From NCBI GenBank assembly GCA_003222155.1, contig QHUU01000054.1, positions 1 to 64,000 of the forward strand: a DNA stretch of 64,000 nt, read 5' to 3'. Position numbers and translations under genes: made by a program. This stretch comes from Gemmatimonadota bacterium (GTDB taxonomy: Bacteria > Gemmatimonadota > Gemmatimonadetes > Gemmatimonadales > GWC2-71-9). Positions 49,115 to 57,501 of this stretch are shown here, piece by piece (the stretch's first letter is position 1; every line of letters starts with the position of its first letter). The notes under the pieces are model-generated. The model did not search any database. It saw only the letters and a program-made list of their open reading frames with translations, and was not told the DNA's origin.

Positions 49115-50646
49115 AAGCGTCCGCGGTGGCCGCGGTCGTGACGTGCGCAGGCGTCGGCCTGGCGGGGGCGGGGGGCAACGCCGCGCGTGCCCAGGACTGG
49201 ACGACCGGTGGCTACGACGCGCAGCGCTCGTCCTGGGTCAGGGTTGAGGGAAAGATCTCCACGGCCGCCTTACGGAAGCCCGGATTCCAGTTGCTCTGGA
49301 AGCTCACGCTCGCCCATGAGTCCACCGCGGGGCGCGGCGTTACGGCGCCGGTGCTGCTCGATCTGATGATCGGCTACCGGGGATTCCGGGCGTTGGGCTT
49401 TGTGGGCGCGCCGCCCGATCACGTGGTGGCGATCGATACCGACCTTGGCCTGGTGGAATGGGAGCGGCGGTTTGCCCCGGAGGCACGAGCGACCGGGGGC
49501 TCGGCGGCCTGCGCGCGTGACATGACGCCCAACCTGGCGCGGCCCACGAACGCCGCGCTGCCGACCGTGATCGGGGGAGTCGGCGGTGCGTCGCGCGCCG
49601 GTCGACCCGCACACGGTGCGGTGGGCGACCCTGGTGAGGGCGCAGTCACGCTGGCGCAGGTCGGCGCGCGCCGCCGGGAAACCCCGCCGGGCGCCCCCGC
49701 CCCGCCCCAGTCCCCCGCCCCGCGCCCGGCCCCGCGTCCCTTTGCGATCGTGTATGTCCTGCCGAGCGACGGCATGCTGCGCACGCTCAACGCCATGAAC
49801 GGCGCCGACGCCGAGTCGCCGGTGCCTTTCCTGCCGCCCCATACCAACGCGCGCGGCTTGATCATCGTCGATGACGTCGCCTACGTGGCCACCGCCCGGG
49901 GCTGCGGGGGCGCCCCGGATGGCATCTGGGCACTCGACCTCGGCGCGAAACAGGTCACCACGTGGCGCGCCCCTGGCGGGATCGCGGGTGCCCTCGGTCC
50001 TGCCGTCGCTCCGGACGGAACGATTTATGTGACGACCGGCGACGGGCAAGTGATCGCGCTCGAGCCGCGCACCCTGAAGCAGCGGCGAGCCTATCGCTCG
50101 GGCGGTCCGGCCTTTGTCTCCTCGTCCGTGATCTTCGATCATCGCGGCAGGCTGCTGATCGCCGCGGCGAGCCGGGATGGACGGGTCCGGATGCTCGACA
50201 GCCGCGGCACGGCCTTCATCAGGACGCCGCTGGTTGCCCACGCGGCGGCGCCCGCGGCGGTCGCGCTCGCGAGCTGGGCGGACACGAACGACACCCGCTG
50301 GCTCCTCATGCCAGGCGGCGCGCTGCGTGGCGCCATTGTCGCGTGGAAAGTGGCCCAGCACGACACCGTGCCCACGCTCCAGTCCGGTTGGATGTCGGGC
50401 GATATGCCGGGGCCGCTCGCGGCGGCGGTCGTCAACGACGTGATCTTCGCCGTCTCCCGCGGCGCGCCTGCCTCCTCGCCCGCCGTCCTCTACGCGCTGG
50501 ACGGGGCCACCGGTAAAGAGCTGTGGAACAGCGGCACCACGATTCCGACCGGCGGGCGGACGGCCTTGTCGGCCGGCGGCAGCCAGGTGTACGTGGCGAC
50601 CGGGGATGGTACACTGTACGCGTTCGGATTCCCGATGGAGCATTGA
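49111..50646 (+). CDS. PQQ-type beta-propeller protein, secreted
   Basis: ATG overlaps upstream stop; [47 protein letters not shown]. Confidence 0.85.
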   Translation: MKASAVAAVVTCAGVGLAGAGGNAARAQDWTTGGYDAQRSSWVRVEGKISTAALRKPGFQLLWKLTLAHESTAGRGVTAPVLLDLMIGYRGFRALGFVGAPPDHVVAIDTDLGLVEWERRFAPEARATGGSAACARDMTPNLARPTNAALPTVIGGVGGASRAGRPAHGAVGDPGEGAVTLAQVGARRRETPPGAPAPPQSPAPRPAPRPFAIVYVLPSDGMLRTLNAMNGADAESPVPFLPPHTNARGLIIVDDVAYVATARGCGGAPDGIWALDLGAKQVTTWRAPGGIAGALGPAVAPDGTIYVTTGDGQVIALEPRTLKQRRAYRSGGPAFVSSSVIFDHRGRLLIAAASRDGRVRMLDSRGTAFIRTPLVAHAAAPAAVALASWADTNDTRWLLMPGGALRGAIVAWKVAQHDTVPTLQSGWMSGDMPGPLAAAVVNDVIFAVSRGAPASSPAVLYALDGATGKELWNSGTTIPTGGRTALSAGGSQVYVATGDGTLYAFGFPMEH

Positions 50647-50647
50647 G

Positions 50648-51103
50648 GTGCGCCATGCTGCGATGGTCGTCGCGACCCTGCTGGGGGCGCGTCACGCGCC
50701 GGCCCAGATCCCCGACGGGCCGGGCAGGAAGGAGACCGTCAGGCTCTGCTCGCAGTGTCATGCGGCGGAGGTGGTGATGTCGGTCGGCCAGAATCGCGCG
50801 GGGTGGGCGGCCACCCTGCGGAAGATGAGCGCGCTCGGCGCCAAGGGAACGGACGAGGAGTTCCGCTCCGCGCTCGAGTATCTCGCGGCGCACTTCCCGG
50901 CCCAGGAGCGCCCGCGGATCAATCTGAATACCGCGACGGCGATCGAGCTGGAAAGCGGCTTGACCCTGCGGCGGTCGCAGGCCGCCGCGATCATCGCGTA
51001 CCGTTCACAGCACGGCCGCTTCACGTCCCTGGAGGACGTGAAAAAGGTGCCGGGTCTCGATCCGGCGATCATAGAAGCCAAGCGAGATCGCGTGACGTTT
51101 TGA
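50648..51103 (+). CDS. Monoheme c-type cytochrome-like domain fused to helix-hairpin-helix (ComEA-like) domain
   Basis: CSQCH heme motif; INLNTATAIELESGLTLRRSQAAAIIAYRSQHGRFTSLEDVKKVPGLDPAIIEAKRDRVTF. Confidence 0.8.
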   Translation: MRHAAMVVATLLGARHAPAQIPDGPGRKETVRLCSQCHAAEVVMSVGQNRAGWAATLRKMSALGAKGTDEEFRSALEYLAAHFPAQERPRINLNTATAIELESGLTLRRSQAAAIIAYRSQHGRFTSLEDVKKVPGLDPAIIEAKRDRVTF

Positions 51104-51115
51104 AGGTGTGAGCCC

Positions 51116-51754
51116 ATGATCCTGTTGATCGATAACTACGACTCCTTCGTCTTCAACCTGGCCCGTTACGTGCGCGAGCTGGGGGAGGAGACCGTTGTAC
51201 GACGCCACGACGCGACGTCGTACGACGAGATCGACGGGATCGGCCCTTCCCACATCATTATCTCCCCGGGGCCGTGCTCGCCCGCGGAGGCAGGGATGTC
51301 GATTGATGTGGTCCGACGCTACGGGCCGGCAATCCCCATCCTGGGCGTCTGTCTGGGGCACCAGTGCATCGGGGCGGCGTACGGCGCCGGCATCGTGCGC
51401 GCCGGACGACCCGTCCACGGCAAGGCGGCCCGGATACATCACGACGGGCGCGGCCTGTTCGCGGGTCTTCCCAACCCGTTCGCGGCGGCGCGCTACCACT
51501 CGCTCGTCATCGCGCGCGCCGGCCTGCCGGCCGAGCTCCGCGTCACCGCGACCGCGGACGACGGGGAGGTCATGGCCGTCGAGCACGTGCGCCACCCGGT
51601 CATCGGCGTGCAATTCCACCCCGAGTCCGTGCTCACGGAGCACGGCTACGTGCTGCTGGATCGTTTCCTGCACGGGGCCGCCTCCTGCCGCGACGCCCTC
51701 CCCGACCGCGCCGACGGCGCGCGCTCGGCGGCCCCGATGGCGCTGGTGCGGTGA
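51116..51754 (+). CDS. pabA: Aminodeoxychorismate/anthranilate synthase component II (glutamine amidotransferase)
   Basis: LLIDNYDSFVFNLARYVRELG; ILGVCLGHQCIGAAYG; VIGVQFHPESVLTEHG. Confidence 0.96.
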   Translation: MILLIDNYDSFVFNLARYVRELGEETVVRRHDATSYDEIDGIGPSHIIISPGPCSPAEAGMSIDVVRRYGPAIPILGVCLGHQCIGAAYGAGIVRAGRPVHGKAARIHHDGRGLFAGLPNPFAAARYHSLVIARAGLPAELRVTATADDGEVMAVEHVRHPVIGVQFHPESVLTEHGYVLLDRFLHGAASCRDALPDRADGARSAAPMALVR

Positions 51755-52320
51755 TCATCGAATCCATTCTCACCACCGTGAACGAGCGCGGGGCGAACTT
51801 CGCCCCGATGGGCGTCGAGTGGGGGGAGGACGAGATCGTCATCAAGCCCTTCCTCGAAACCACGACGTTCAAGAACCTCGAGGCGACGGGCGCCGCGGTT
51901 GTGAACCTCACGGACGATGTCATGCTGTTCGCGCGGGGCGCGATCTCCGATGTCCAGTTCCCCGCCCGGGCTGCCGCCGTGGTGCGCGGGGTCGTGCTCG
52001 AGGCGGCGTGCTCCTGGCGCGAAGTGCGAGTCGAGACGCTGGACGCGACGCCGCCGCGCGCGCGGGTGGTGACCCGGGTGGTGCACCGCGGGTTCCAGCG
52101 CGAATTCCTCGGGTTCAACCGCGCCCGGCACGCCGTGCTCGAGGCGGCGATCCTGGCCACCCGCACCCATCTCCTCCCGCCCGAGCAGATCCGCGACGAA
52201 TTCGCGCGGCTGCAGGTGATCGTCGACAAGACCGCCGGCCCGCGTGAGCGGGACGCGATGGCCTTGCTCACCGACTACGTGCGCCGCACGCCCCGCCCCG
52301 CACAGTCCACGGCGCGATGA
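51751..52320 (+). CDS. DUF447-family protein (H4MPT-cluster associated)
   Basis: IIESILTTVNERGANFAPMGVEWGEDEIVIKPFLETTTFKNLEATGAAVVNLTDDV. Confidence 0.85.
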   Translation: MIIESILTTVNERGANFAPMGVEWGEDEIVIKPFLETTTFKNLEATGAAVVNLTDDVMLFARGAISDVQFPARAAAVVRGVVLEAACSWREVRVETLDATPPRARVVTRVVHRGFQREFLGFNRARHAVLEAAILATRTHLLPPEQIRDEFARLQVIVDKTAGPRERDAMALLTDYVRRTPRPAQSTAR

Positions 52321-53291
52321 CCGGTGAGCCGGCCCTGCTCGTCGAGGCCCCCGCGCGGCTCCATTTCGGCGTGCTCGACCTGCGGGGCGACCTGGGTCGC
52401 CGCTTCGGCGGCATCGGAGCCGCTGTCCCCGCACCGTCGCTCCTGCTCGAAGCCCGCCCGGCCCCGGGCCTCGCGGCCCAGGGACCCGACGCGGCGCGGG
52501 TGCTCGCGTTCGCGCGCCGGTTCGCCGCGCACCACGCAGTCGAGCTGCGGGTCGGCTTTCGCGTCCATCGCGCCATCCCGTCGCACGCGGGCCTCGGCTC
52601 GGGCACGCAGCTCGCGCTCGCGGTAGCGCGCGCCGCCGCCGAGCTCGCCGGCCTGCCGACGGAGGTCACCGCGCTGGCCCGCGCGGTCGAGCGCGGCCTG
52701 CGCTCGGGGGTGGGCACCTGGACGTTCGCCCACGGCGGGTTCGTGCTCGAGGGCGGGCGCGCGGATCACGCCGACCGCGTCGCCCCGCTGCTCGCGCAGC
52801 TGCCGTTCCCGGCGTCCTGGCGCTGTATCGTCGCGGTGCCCCGGGGCAAGCCGGGGCTCGCGGGCGACCAGGAGGCGGCGGTGTTCGCGCGACTGCCTCC
52901 CCCGGACGCGCACGAAGTGGAGCGCGTCGCCCACCTCGTGCTGATGCAGCTCCTCCCCGCGCTCGCCGAAGCGGACCTGATGGGGTTCGGGGCAGCCCTC
53001 GGGGAGGTGCAGCGCATCACGGGCGGCTGGTTCGCGCCGGCCCAGGGCGGTGTGTTCGCGCCCGGCGAGACGCGGGAGCTGGTGGAGCGGCTGCGCGAGT
53101 GGGGGGCGGTGGGGGTGGGGCAGAGCTCGTGGGGGCCGACCGTGTACGGGATCGTGGGTGATGCGGCGGCGGCCCGGGCGCTGGCGGGGCGGGTGCAGGG
53201 CGCGCTGGGGCCGGGCGGGGCCGTGTACGAAGGGGGATTCAGCCCGGGCGGCGCCCGGGTATGGCGCGGCGCCCCGCCCGTTTCAGGCTGA
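52317..53291 (+). CDS. beta-ribofuranosylaminobenzene 5'-phosphate synthase (GHMP-like)
   Basis: VEAPARLHFGVLDLRGDLGRRFGGIGAAV; IPSHAGLGSGTQLALAVARA; AVGVGQSSWGPTVYGIV. Confidence 0.93.
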   Translation: MTGEPALLVEAPARLHFGVLDLRGDLGRRFGGIGAAVPAPSLLLEARPAPGLAAQGPDAARVLAFARRFAAHHAVELRVGFRVHRAIPSHAGLGSGTQLALAVARAAAELAGLPTEVTALARAVERGLRSGVGTWTFAHGGFVLEGGRADHADRVAPLLAQLPFPASWRCIVAVPRGKPGLAGDQEAAVFARLPPPDAHEVERVAHLVLMQLLPALAEADLMGFGAALGEVQRITGGWFAPAQGGVFAPGETRELVERLREWGAVGVGQSSWGPTVYGIVGDAAAARALAGRVQGALGPGGAVYEGGFSPGGARVWRGAPPVSG

Positions 53292-53314
53292 AAGGCCAGC
53301 CTTCCCCGGGCTGA

Positions 53315-53343
53315 TTGACAGTCGCGGGCCTGCGGGATATAAC
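53315..53343 (+). promoter_or_regulatory. Sigma70-like promoter TTGACA-N17-TATAAC upstream of xoxF
   Basis: TTGACA 53315-53320, TATAAC 53338-53343. Confidence 0.75.
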
Positions 53344-53390
53344 CACTATCCCTGCAGCAAGCTCAAGTGCGGAGGAGTTGGAAGATGGTT

Positions 53391-53440
53391 GTCGCCCGTT
53401 GGGAACGCGGCCCCCCGCTCCGTGCGGAGCGTTGGGCGAC
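53391..53440 (+). promoter_or_regulatory. Structured 5' leader of xoxF with alternative stems
   Basis: GTCGCCC(53391-53397)/GGGCGAC(53434-53440) and AACGC(53404-53408)/GCGTT(53429-53433), versus CGCTCC(53416-53421)/GGAGCG(53426-53431). Confidence 0.5.
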
Positions 53441-53501
53441 CGATGGGCATCTGTGGCGTAGATCGTTTTTCCCCATCCTCATCCTCAACATGAGGTCAGC
53501 T

Positions 53502-55280
53502 ATGAACCGCATCAAACTGTGTTCCGGCGGATTCGCGGCGAGTCTGATGGTGCTCGTCGCGGCGTCTGCCGTCGCCCAGGGTGCGGGCGAGTGGACGATG
53601 GCGGGTCGGACGTACGACCTGCAGCGTTACAGCCCGCTCACCCAAATCAGTCGGGCGAACGTGAAGAACCTCAAGGCCGCGTGGACGTTCTCCACGGGAG
53701 TGCTCAGCGGCCATGAGGGCAACCCGCTGGTGATTGGCACCGTGATGTACGTGCACAGCGCGTTCCCGAACGTCGTGTTCGCGCTCGATCTGACGAAGCC
53801 GGGCGCCCCGATGATCTGGCGGCACCAACCCGCCCAGCCGCCCGAGGCCAAAGCGATCGCCTGCTGCGACCTCGTGAACCGCGGCCTCGCCTTCCATGCG
53901 GGCACCAACCGGTTGTTCATCGAGTTGCTGCAGGGCGACCTGCTCGCGCTCGACGCGAAGACCGGGAAGCAGGTGTGGCGGGTGCCGAACGCCGACTACA
54001 AGACCGGCTCGACCATGACGAACGCCCCCATCGTGATCAAGGACATCGTGATCGCGGGCATCTCGGGCGGCGAGTTCGGCGTGCGCGGCCGGGTGACGGC
54101 GTACGACGTCAACACCGGCAAGGAAGTGTGGCGGGCCTATTCGACGGGCCCCGACGCCGACGTGAAGATCGTCGGTGACGCGAACCCCAACTACGCGTCG
54201 CACCGCGGCAAGGACCTGGGCGTGTCGACGTGGCAGGGGGACGAGTGGCAGCGCGGCGGCGGCACGACGTGGGGCTGGTACTCCTACGACCCGCAGCTGA
54301 ACCTGTTCTACTACGGCTCGGGCAACCCGGGGTCGTGGAATCCCGATCAGCGCCCGGGCGACAACAAGTGGTCGATGACGATCTTCGCCCGCAACCCCGA
54401 CAACGGGGAGGCGAAGTGGGCGTACCAGATGACGCCGCATGACGAATGGGATTACGATGGCGTCAACGAAATGGTGCTGTTCGACGCCACGATCGGCGGG
54501 AAGGCCGTGAAGGCGCTGGCGCACTTCGACCGCAACGGTTTCGGGTACGTGGTCGACCGGACGAACGGCAAGGTACTCGTGGCGCAGCCGTACGCGCACG
54601 CGGCACCGAACTGGGCGTCGAAGATCGATCTCCAGACGGGCGTCCCGGTCCGCAATCCGCAGTACGGGACGACCTCGAAGAAGAACACCGAGGGTATCTG
54701 TCCGGCCGCGATCGGGTTCAAGGATCAGCAACCCTCCGCGTACTCGCCGCAGACCAGGCTCTTCTACGTCCCGACGAACAACATCTGCATGGACTATGAG
54801 GGCGTGGACGTGAAGTACTCCGCCGGCCAATGGTACGTGGGCGCCATCGTGCGGATGTACCCCGGGCCCGATCAGATCCGGGGCGCGTTCGTGGCGTGGG
54901 ACCCGACCACGGGGACCAAGAAGTGGGAGATCAAGGAAAACCTGGCGGCCTACGGCGGCGCGCTGGCGACGGCCGGCGGCATCGTGTTCTACGGCACGAT
55001 GGAAGGCTGGCTCAAGGCGGTCGATGCCACGACCGGGACGGAGCTGTGGAAGTTCAAGACGCCCTCCGGCATCATCGGGAACCCGATGACGTACCTGGGG
55101 CCCGACGGCAAACAGTACGTCGCCGTGCTCTCCGGAGTGGGCGGCTGGGCGGGAGCGGGCGTCGCTCTGGGGATCAGCCCGGAGGATCCGACCGCCGCGC
55201 TCGGCGCGATTGGCGCCTTCGGCGACTACACGAATATCAGCAACGCGGGCGGCACGCTGTTGGTGTTCGCCCTGCCGTGA
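53502..55280 (+). CDS. xoxF: PQQ-dependent methanol dehydrogenase, XoxF (lanthanide) type
   Basis: Signal peptide; ACCDLVNRG adjacent cysteines; GGEFGVRG; TPHDEWDYDGVNE with the extra Asp typical of XoxF. Confidence 0.95.
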   Translation: MNRIKLCSGGFAASLMVLVAASAVAQGAGEWTMAGRTYDLQRYSPLTQISRANVKNLKAAWTFSTGVLSGHEGNPLVIGTVMYVHSAFPNVVFALDLTKPGAPMIWRHQPAQPPEAKAIACCDLVNRGLAFHAGTNRLFIELLQGDLLALDAKTGKQVWRVPNADYKTGSTMTNAPIVIKDIVIAGISGGEFGVRGRVTAYDVNTGKEVWRAYSTGPDADVKIVGDANPNYASHRGKDLGVSTWQGDEWQRGGGTTWGWYSYDPQLNLFYYGSGNPGSWNPDQRPGDNKWSMTIFARNPDNGEAKWAYQMTPHDEWDYDGVNEMVLFDATIGGKAVKALAHFDRNGFGYVVDRTNGKVLVAQPYAHAAPNWASKIDLQTGVPVRNPQYGTTSKKNTEGICPAAIGFKDQQPSAYSPQTRLFYVPTNNICMDYEGVDVKYSAGQWYVGAIVRMYPGPDQIRGAFVAWDPTTGTKKWEIKENLAAYGGALATAGGIVFYGTMEGWLKAVDATTGTELWKFKTPSGIIGNPMTYLGPDGKQYVAVLSGVGGWAGAGVALGISPEDPTAALGAIGAFGDYTNISNAGGTLLVFALP

Positions 55281-55318
55281 GGTCGTGACGGCGTAGCATC
55301 ATTCGCACGACGAAGGTG

Positions 55319-55356
55319 CACCCGGCGCCGAGGCGAACGCGCTTCGGCGCCGGGTG
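55319..55356 (+). promoter_or_regulatory. 17-bp stem hairpin with AACG tetraloop between xoxF and xoxJ, no U-tract
   Basis: CACCCGGCGCCGAGGCG-AACG-CGCTTCGGCGCCGGGTG; all pairs Watson-Crick except one G-U. Confidence 0.85.
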
Positions 55357-55405
55357 TAGTACGTGTGCACCGGATGTACCCTCTTCGCAATGTGCAGGGA
55401 GCACT

Positions 55406-56233
55406 ATGCATCGCACTTGGCTCACGCGTAGCGCGGCGTCGCTCGTCGCCGCCGCTGGGGTCGTCCTCGTGGCGGGCGCGGCTCGACGCGCGCCCTCAGA
55501 GCTGCGGGTGTGTGTCGACCCGTACGACATGCCCTTCTCCAACGACAAGGAAGAAGGCTTCGAGAACAGGATCGCGCACGTGGTCGCGCGCGATCTCAAC
55601 GCCGCCGTCGTGAACTTCTGGTGGCCCCAACGGCGGGGCTTTCTGCGCAGCACGATCCTCGCGGGGTTCTGCGACGTCATGATCGAGGCACCGCTGGGGT
55701 TCGACCCGGTGGCCACGACCAAGCCCTACTACCGCTCGACCTACTATTTCGTGTACCGGGCCGATCGCGGCCTCGCGATCAAGTCGCTCGACGACACGAT
55801 CCTGAAGCACGTGAAAATCGGCGTCAACCTGATCGGCTACGACTACACCAATACCCCGCCGGCCCACGCACTCGGTCCACGGGGCATCGTCGGGTTGGTC
55901 GGCTTCGGCAACTTCCTCAACCCCGATCCCAAAGCAGACCACCCACAGGACATCATCGACGCCGTCGTGAAGGACTCGATCGACGTCGCGATCGTGTGGG
56001 GGCCGAAGGCCGGGTACTGGGTCAAGCGAGCGGCCGTCCCGCTCACGATGGTGGCGCTGCCGGACTCCGACCCCGTGTCGGGCATGCCGTTCGCGTGGAG
56101 CATGGCCATGGGCGTCCGGCACCGCGACAAGGAGCTCAAAGCCACACTCGACTCCGTGATCGACCGCCGCCACGCCGAGATCGTCGGCGTGCTGCAGGAA
56201 TTCAACGTGCCGATGATCGAGATGCACCCATAG
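55406..56233 (+). CDS. xoxJ: Periplasmic substrate-binding-like protein XoxJ
   Basis: LRVCVDPYDMPFSNDKEEGFENRIAHVVARDLNA; directly downstream of xoxF. Confidence 0.9.
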   Translation: MHRTWLTRSAASLVAAAGVVLVAGAARRAPSELRVCVDPYDMPFSNDKEEGFENRIAHVVARDLNAAVVNFWWPQRRGFLRSTILAGFCDVMIEAPLGFDPVATTKPYYRSTYYFVYRADRGLAIKSLDDTILKHVKIGVNLIGYDYTNTPPAHALGPRGIVGLVGFGNFLNPDPKADHPQDIIDAVVKDSIDVAIVWGPKAGYWVKRAAVPLTMVALPDSDPVSGMPFAWSMAMGVRHRDKELKATLDSVIDRRHAEIVGVLQEFNVPMIEMHP

Positions 56234-56276
56234 CGGCGCTGCCGACGGCACGTCCACTGACCGGGAGAGACCAGGC

Positions 56277-56741
56277 GTGAGAAACAAGCATGTGGTGCGG
56301 GGTGCTGTAGTCGGGTCCTGGCTCGCCGTCGCCGCGTCGGTCATGTGGGCCCCGCACCTCCTGCCGGGCAGCGTCACGGCGGCAGCGATCCGGGACACGT
56401 CGCGGGACAGCCTGCTCGTACCCGAATCGATCTACCAGGGGTGGAAGTGGTGGCACGTCTATTGTTATCGCTGCCACGGCGAGGACGCGATCGGCGGAAT
56501 CAACCCCGCCGCGCCCGACCTCCGCTGGGCCCTGAGTCCCAGCGGCGCCAACTTCCCGCGCGACAGCTTCGTCAACACGGCGTTGAACGGTCGCGCGGCC
56601 AAGGGGATGCCCTCGTGGAAGGTGCTGCTCGACACGTCGGCGATCGCCGAGTTGTACCTGTACGTAAAGGCGCGGAGCGACGGCTGGCTCAAGCCGGGCC
56701 GTCCGCACCGGGCCTCGGACCTGCAAACGAAGAGTCAGTGA
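56277..56741 (+). CDS. xoxG: c-type cytochrome XoxG-like
   Basis: GWKWWHVYCYRCHGEDAIGG; downstream of xoxF-xoxJ. Confidence 0.85.
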   Translation: MRNKHVVRGAVVGSWLAVAASVMWAPHLLPGSVTAAAIRDTSRDSLLVPESIYQGWKWWHVYCYRCHGEDAIGGINPAAPDLRWALSPSGANFPRDSFVNTALNGRAAKGMPSWKVLLDTSAIAELYLYVKARSDGWLKPGRPHRASDLQTKSQ

Positions 56742-57493
56742 CCGCCGGCCCGTGCGTCATTGGGCGGGTCGCCGTGGCGCTGCTGGCCACGAGCGTCGCT
56801 TCCGCGCCGGCCGTCGCGCAGCAGCCACTCACGCGCGAGCAGGTGCTCGCCGCCCTCGCCGACGCCACCGCACAGACGCCCGCCGACTTCACCGGCCGCG
56901 ACCTCTCAGGGCTCGACTTCACGGGCGTCGACTTCAAGCGCGCCAACCTCACGCGGTGCCGCCTCATCGGGACGAACTTCACCAGGGCGCAACTGTTCGC
57001 CGCGACGCTGACGGATGCGGTCGCGACGCGCGCGGACTTCACCGGCGCGACGCTCGACATGGTCGTGATGTACCGCGTCGACCTGCGCCACGCCGTGCTG
57101 CGCGACGCGAGCCTGTTTGCCGTCATCATGCCCGATGCGAACCTGTCCGACGCGGATCTCTCGCGTGCCAAGATCGTCTCGCCCATGGCGCGCGCCAAGC
57201 TCGTCCGAGCCAAGCTCGTCCACACCAGCCTCGGCGTGAACCCGGGGACGCAGTCGATGGGCGTCCTGCGAACCGACGCGACCTCAGCCGATTTCACGGA
57301 AGCCGACCTGACCGGGGCGAACCTGCGGAAGGTGCTGCTCGCCTGGGCCGACCTCACCGGCGTGGACCTGACGGACGCGGACGTCACCGGCGCGGACTTC
57401 ACGGGGGCGATCCTGAAAGGCATCCGTGGGCGCGACCGTCTGCAGGGGCTCGATCACGCGCTGCACGTCGACCAGGCGATCTTCAACGACTGA
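56738..57493 (+). CDS. Secreted pentapeptide-repeat protein
   Basis: Signal peptide followed by A(D/N)LxG-type repeats (ADFTGRDLSGLDFTGVDFKRANL...). Confidence 0.9.
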   Translation: MTAGPCVIGRVAVALLATSVASAPAVAQQPLTREQVLAALADATAQTPADFTGRDLSGLDFTGVDFKRANLTRCRLIGTNFTRAQLFAATLTDAVATRADFTGATLDMVVMYRVDLRHAVLRDASLFAVIMPDANLSDADLSRAKIVSPMARAKLVRAKLVHTSLGVNPGTQSMGVLRTDATSADFTEADLTGANLRKVLLAWADLTGVDLTDADVTGADFTGAILKGIRGRDRLQGLDHALHVDQAIFND

Positions 57494-57501
57494 ATCGGAC
57501 C

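Noticed and set aside
49690-49745. C-rich tract in the second PQQ-propeller gene as another heptad array
   Set aside because: 7-bp periodicity holds for only about two units; better described as a Pro/Ala-rich linker.
53367-53501. N-terminal extension of the xoxF ORF
   Set aside because: The open frame continues upstream but a clear signal peptide (MNRIKLCSGGFAASLMVLVAASAVAQ) begins at 53502 with a GAGG just upstream; the extension overlaps the structured leader.
55319-55356. Intrinsic terminator after xoxF
   Set aside because: Strong stem but followed by TAGTACGTGTGCACC, no U-tract; downstream genes belong to the same functional operon.
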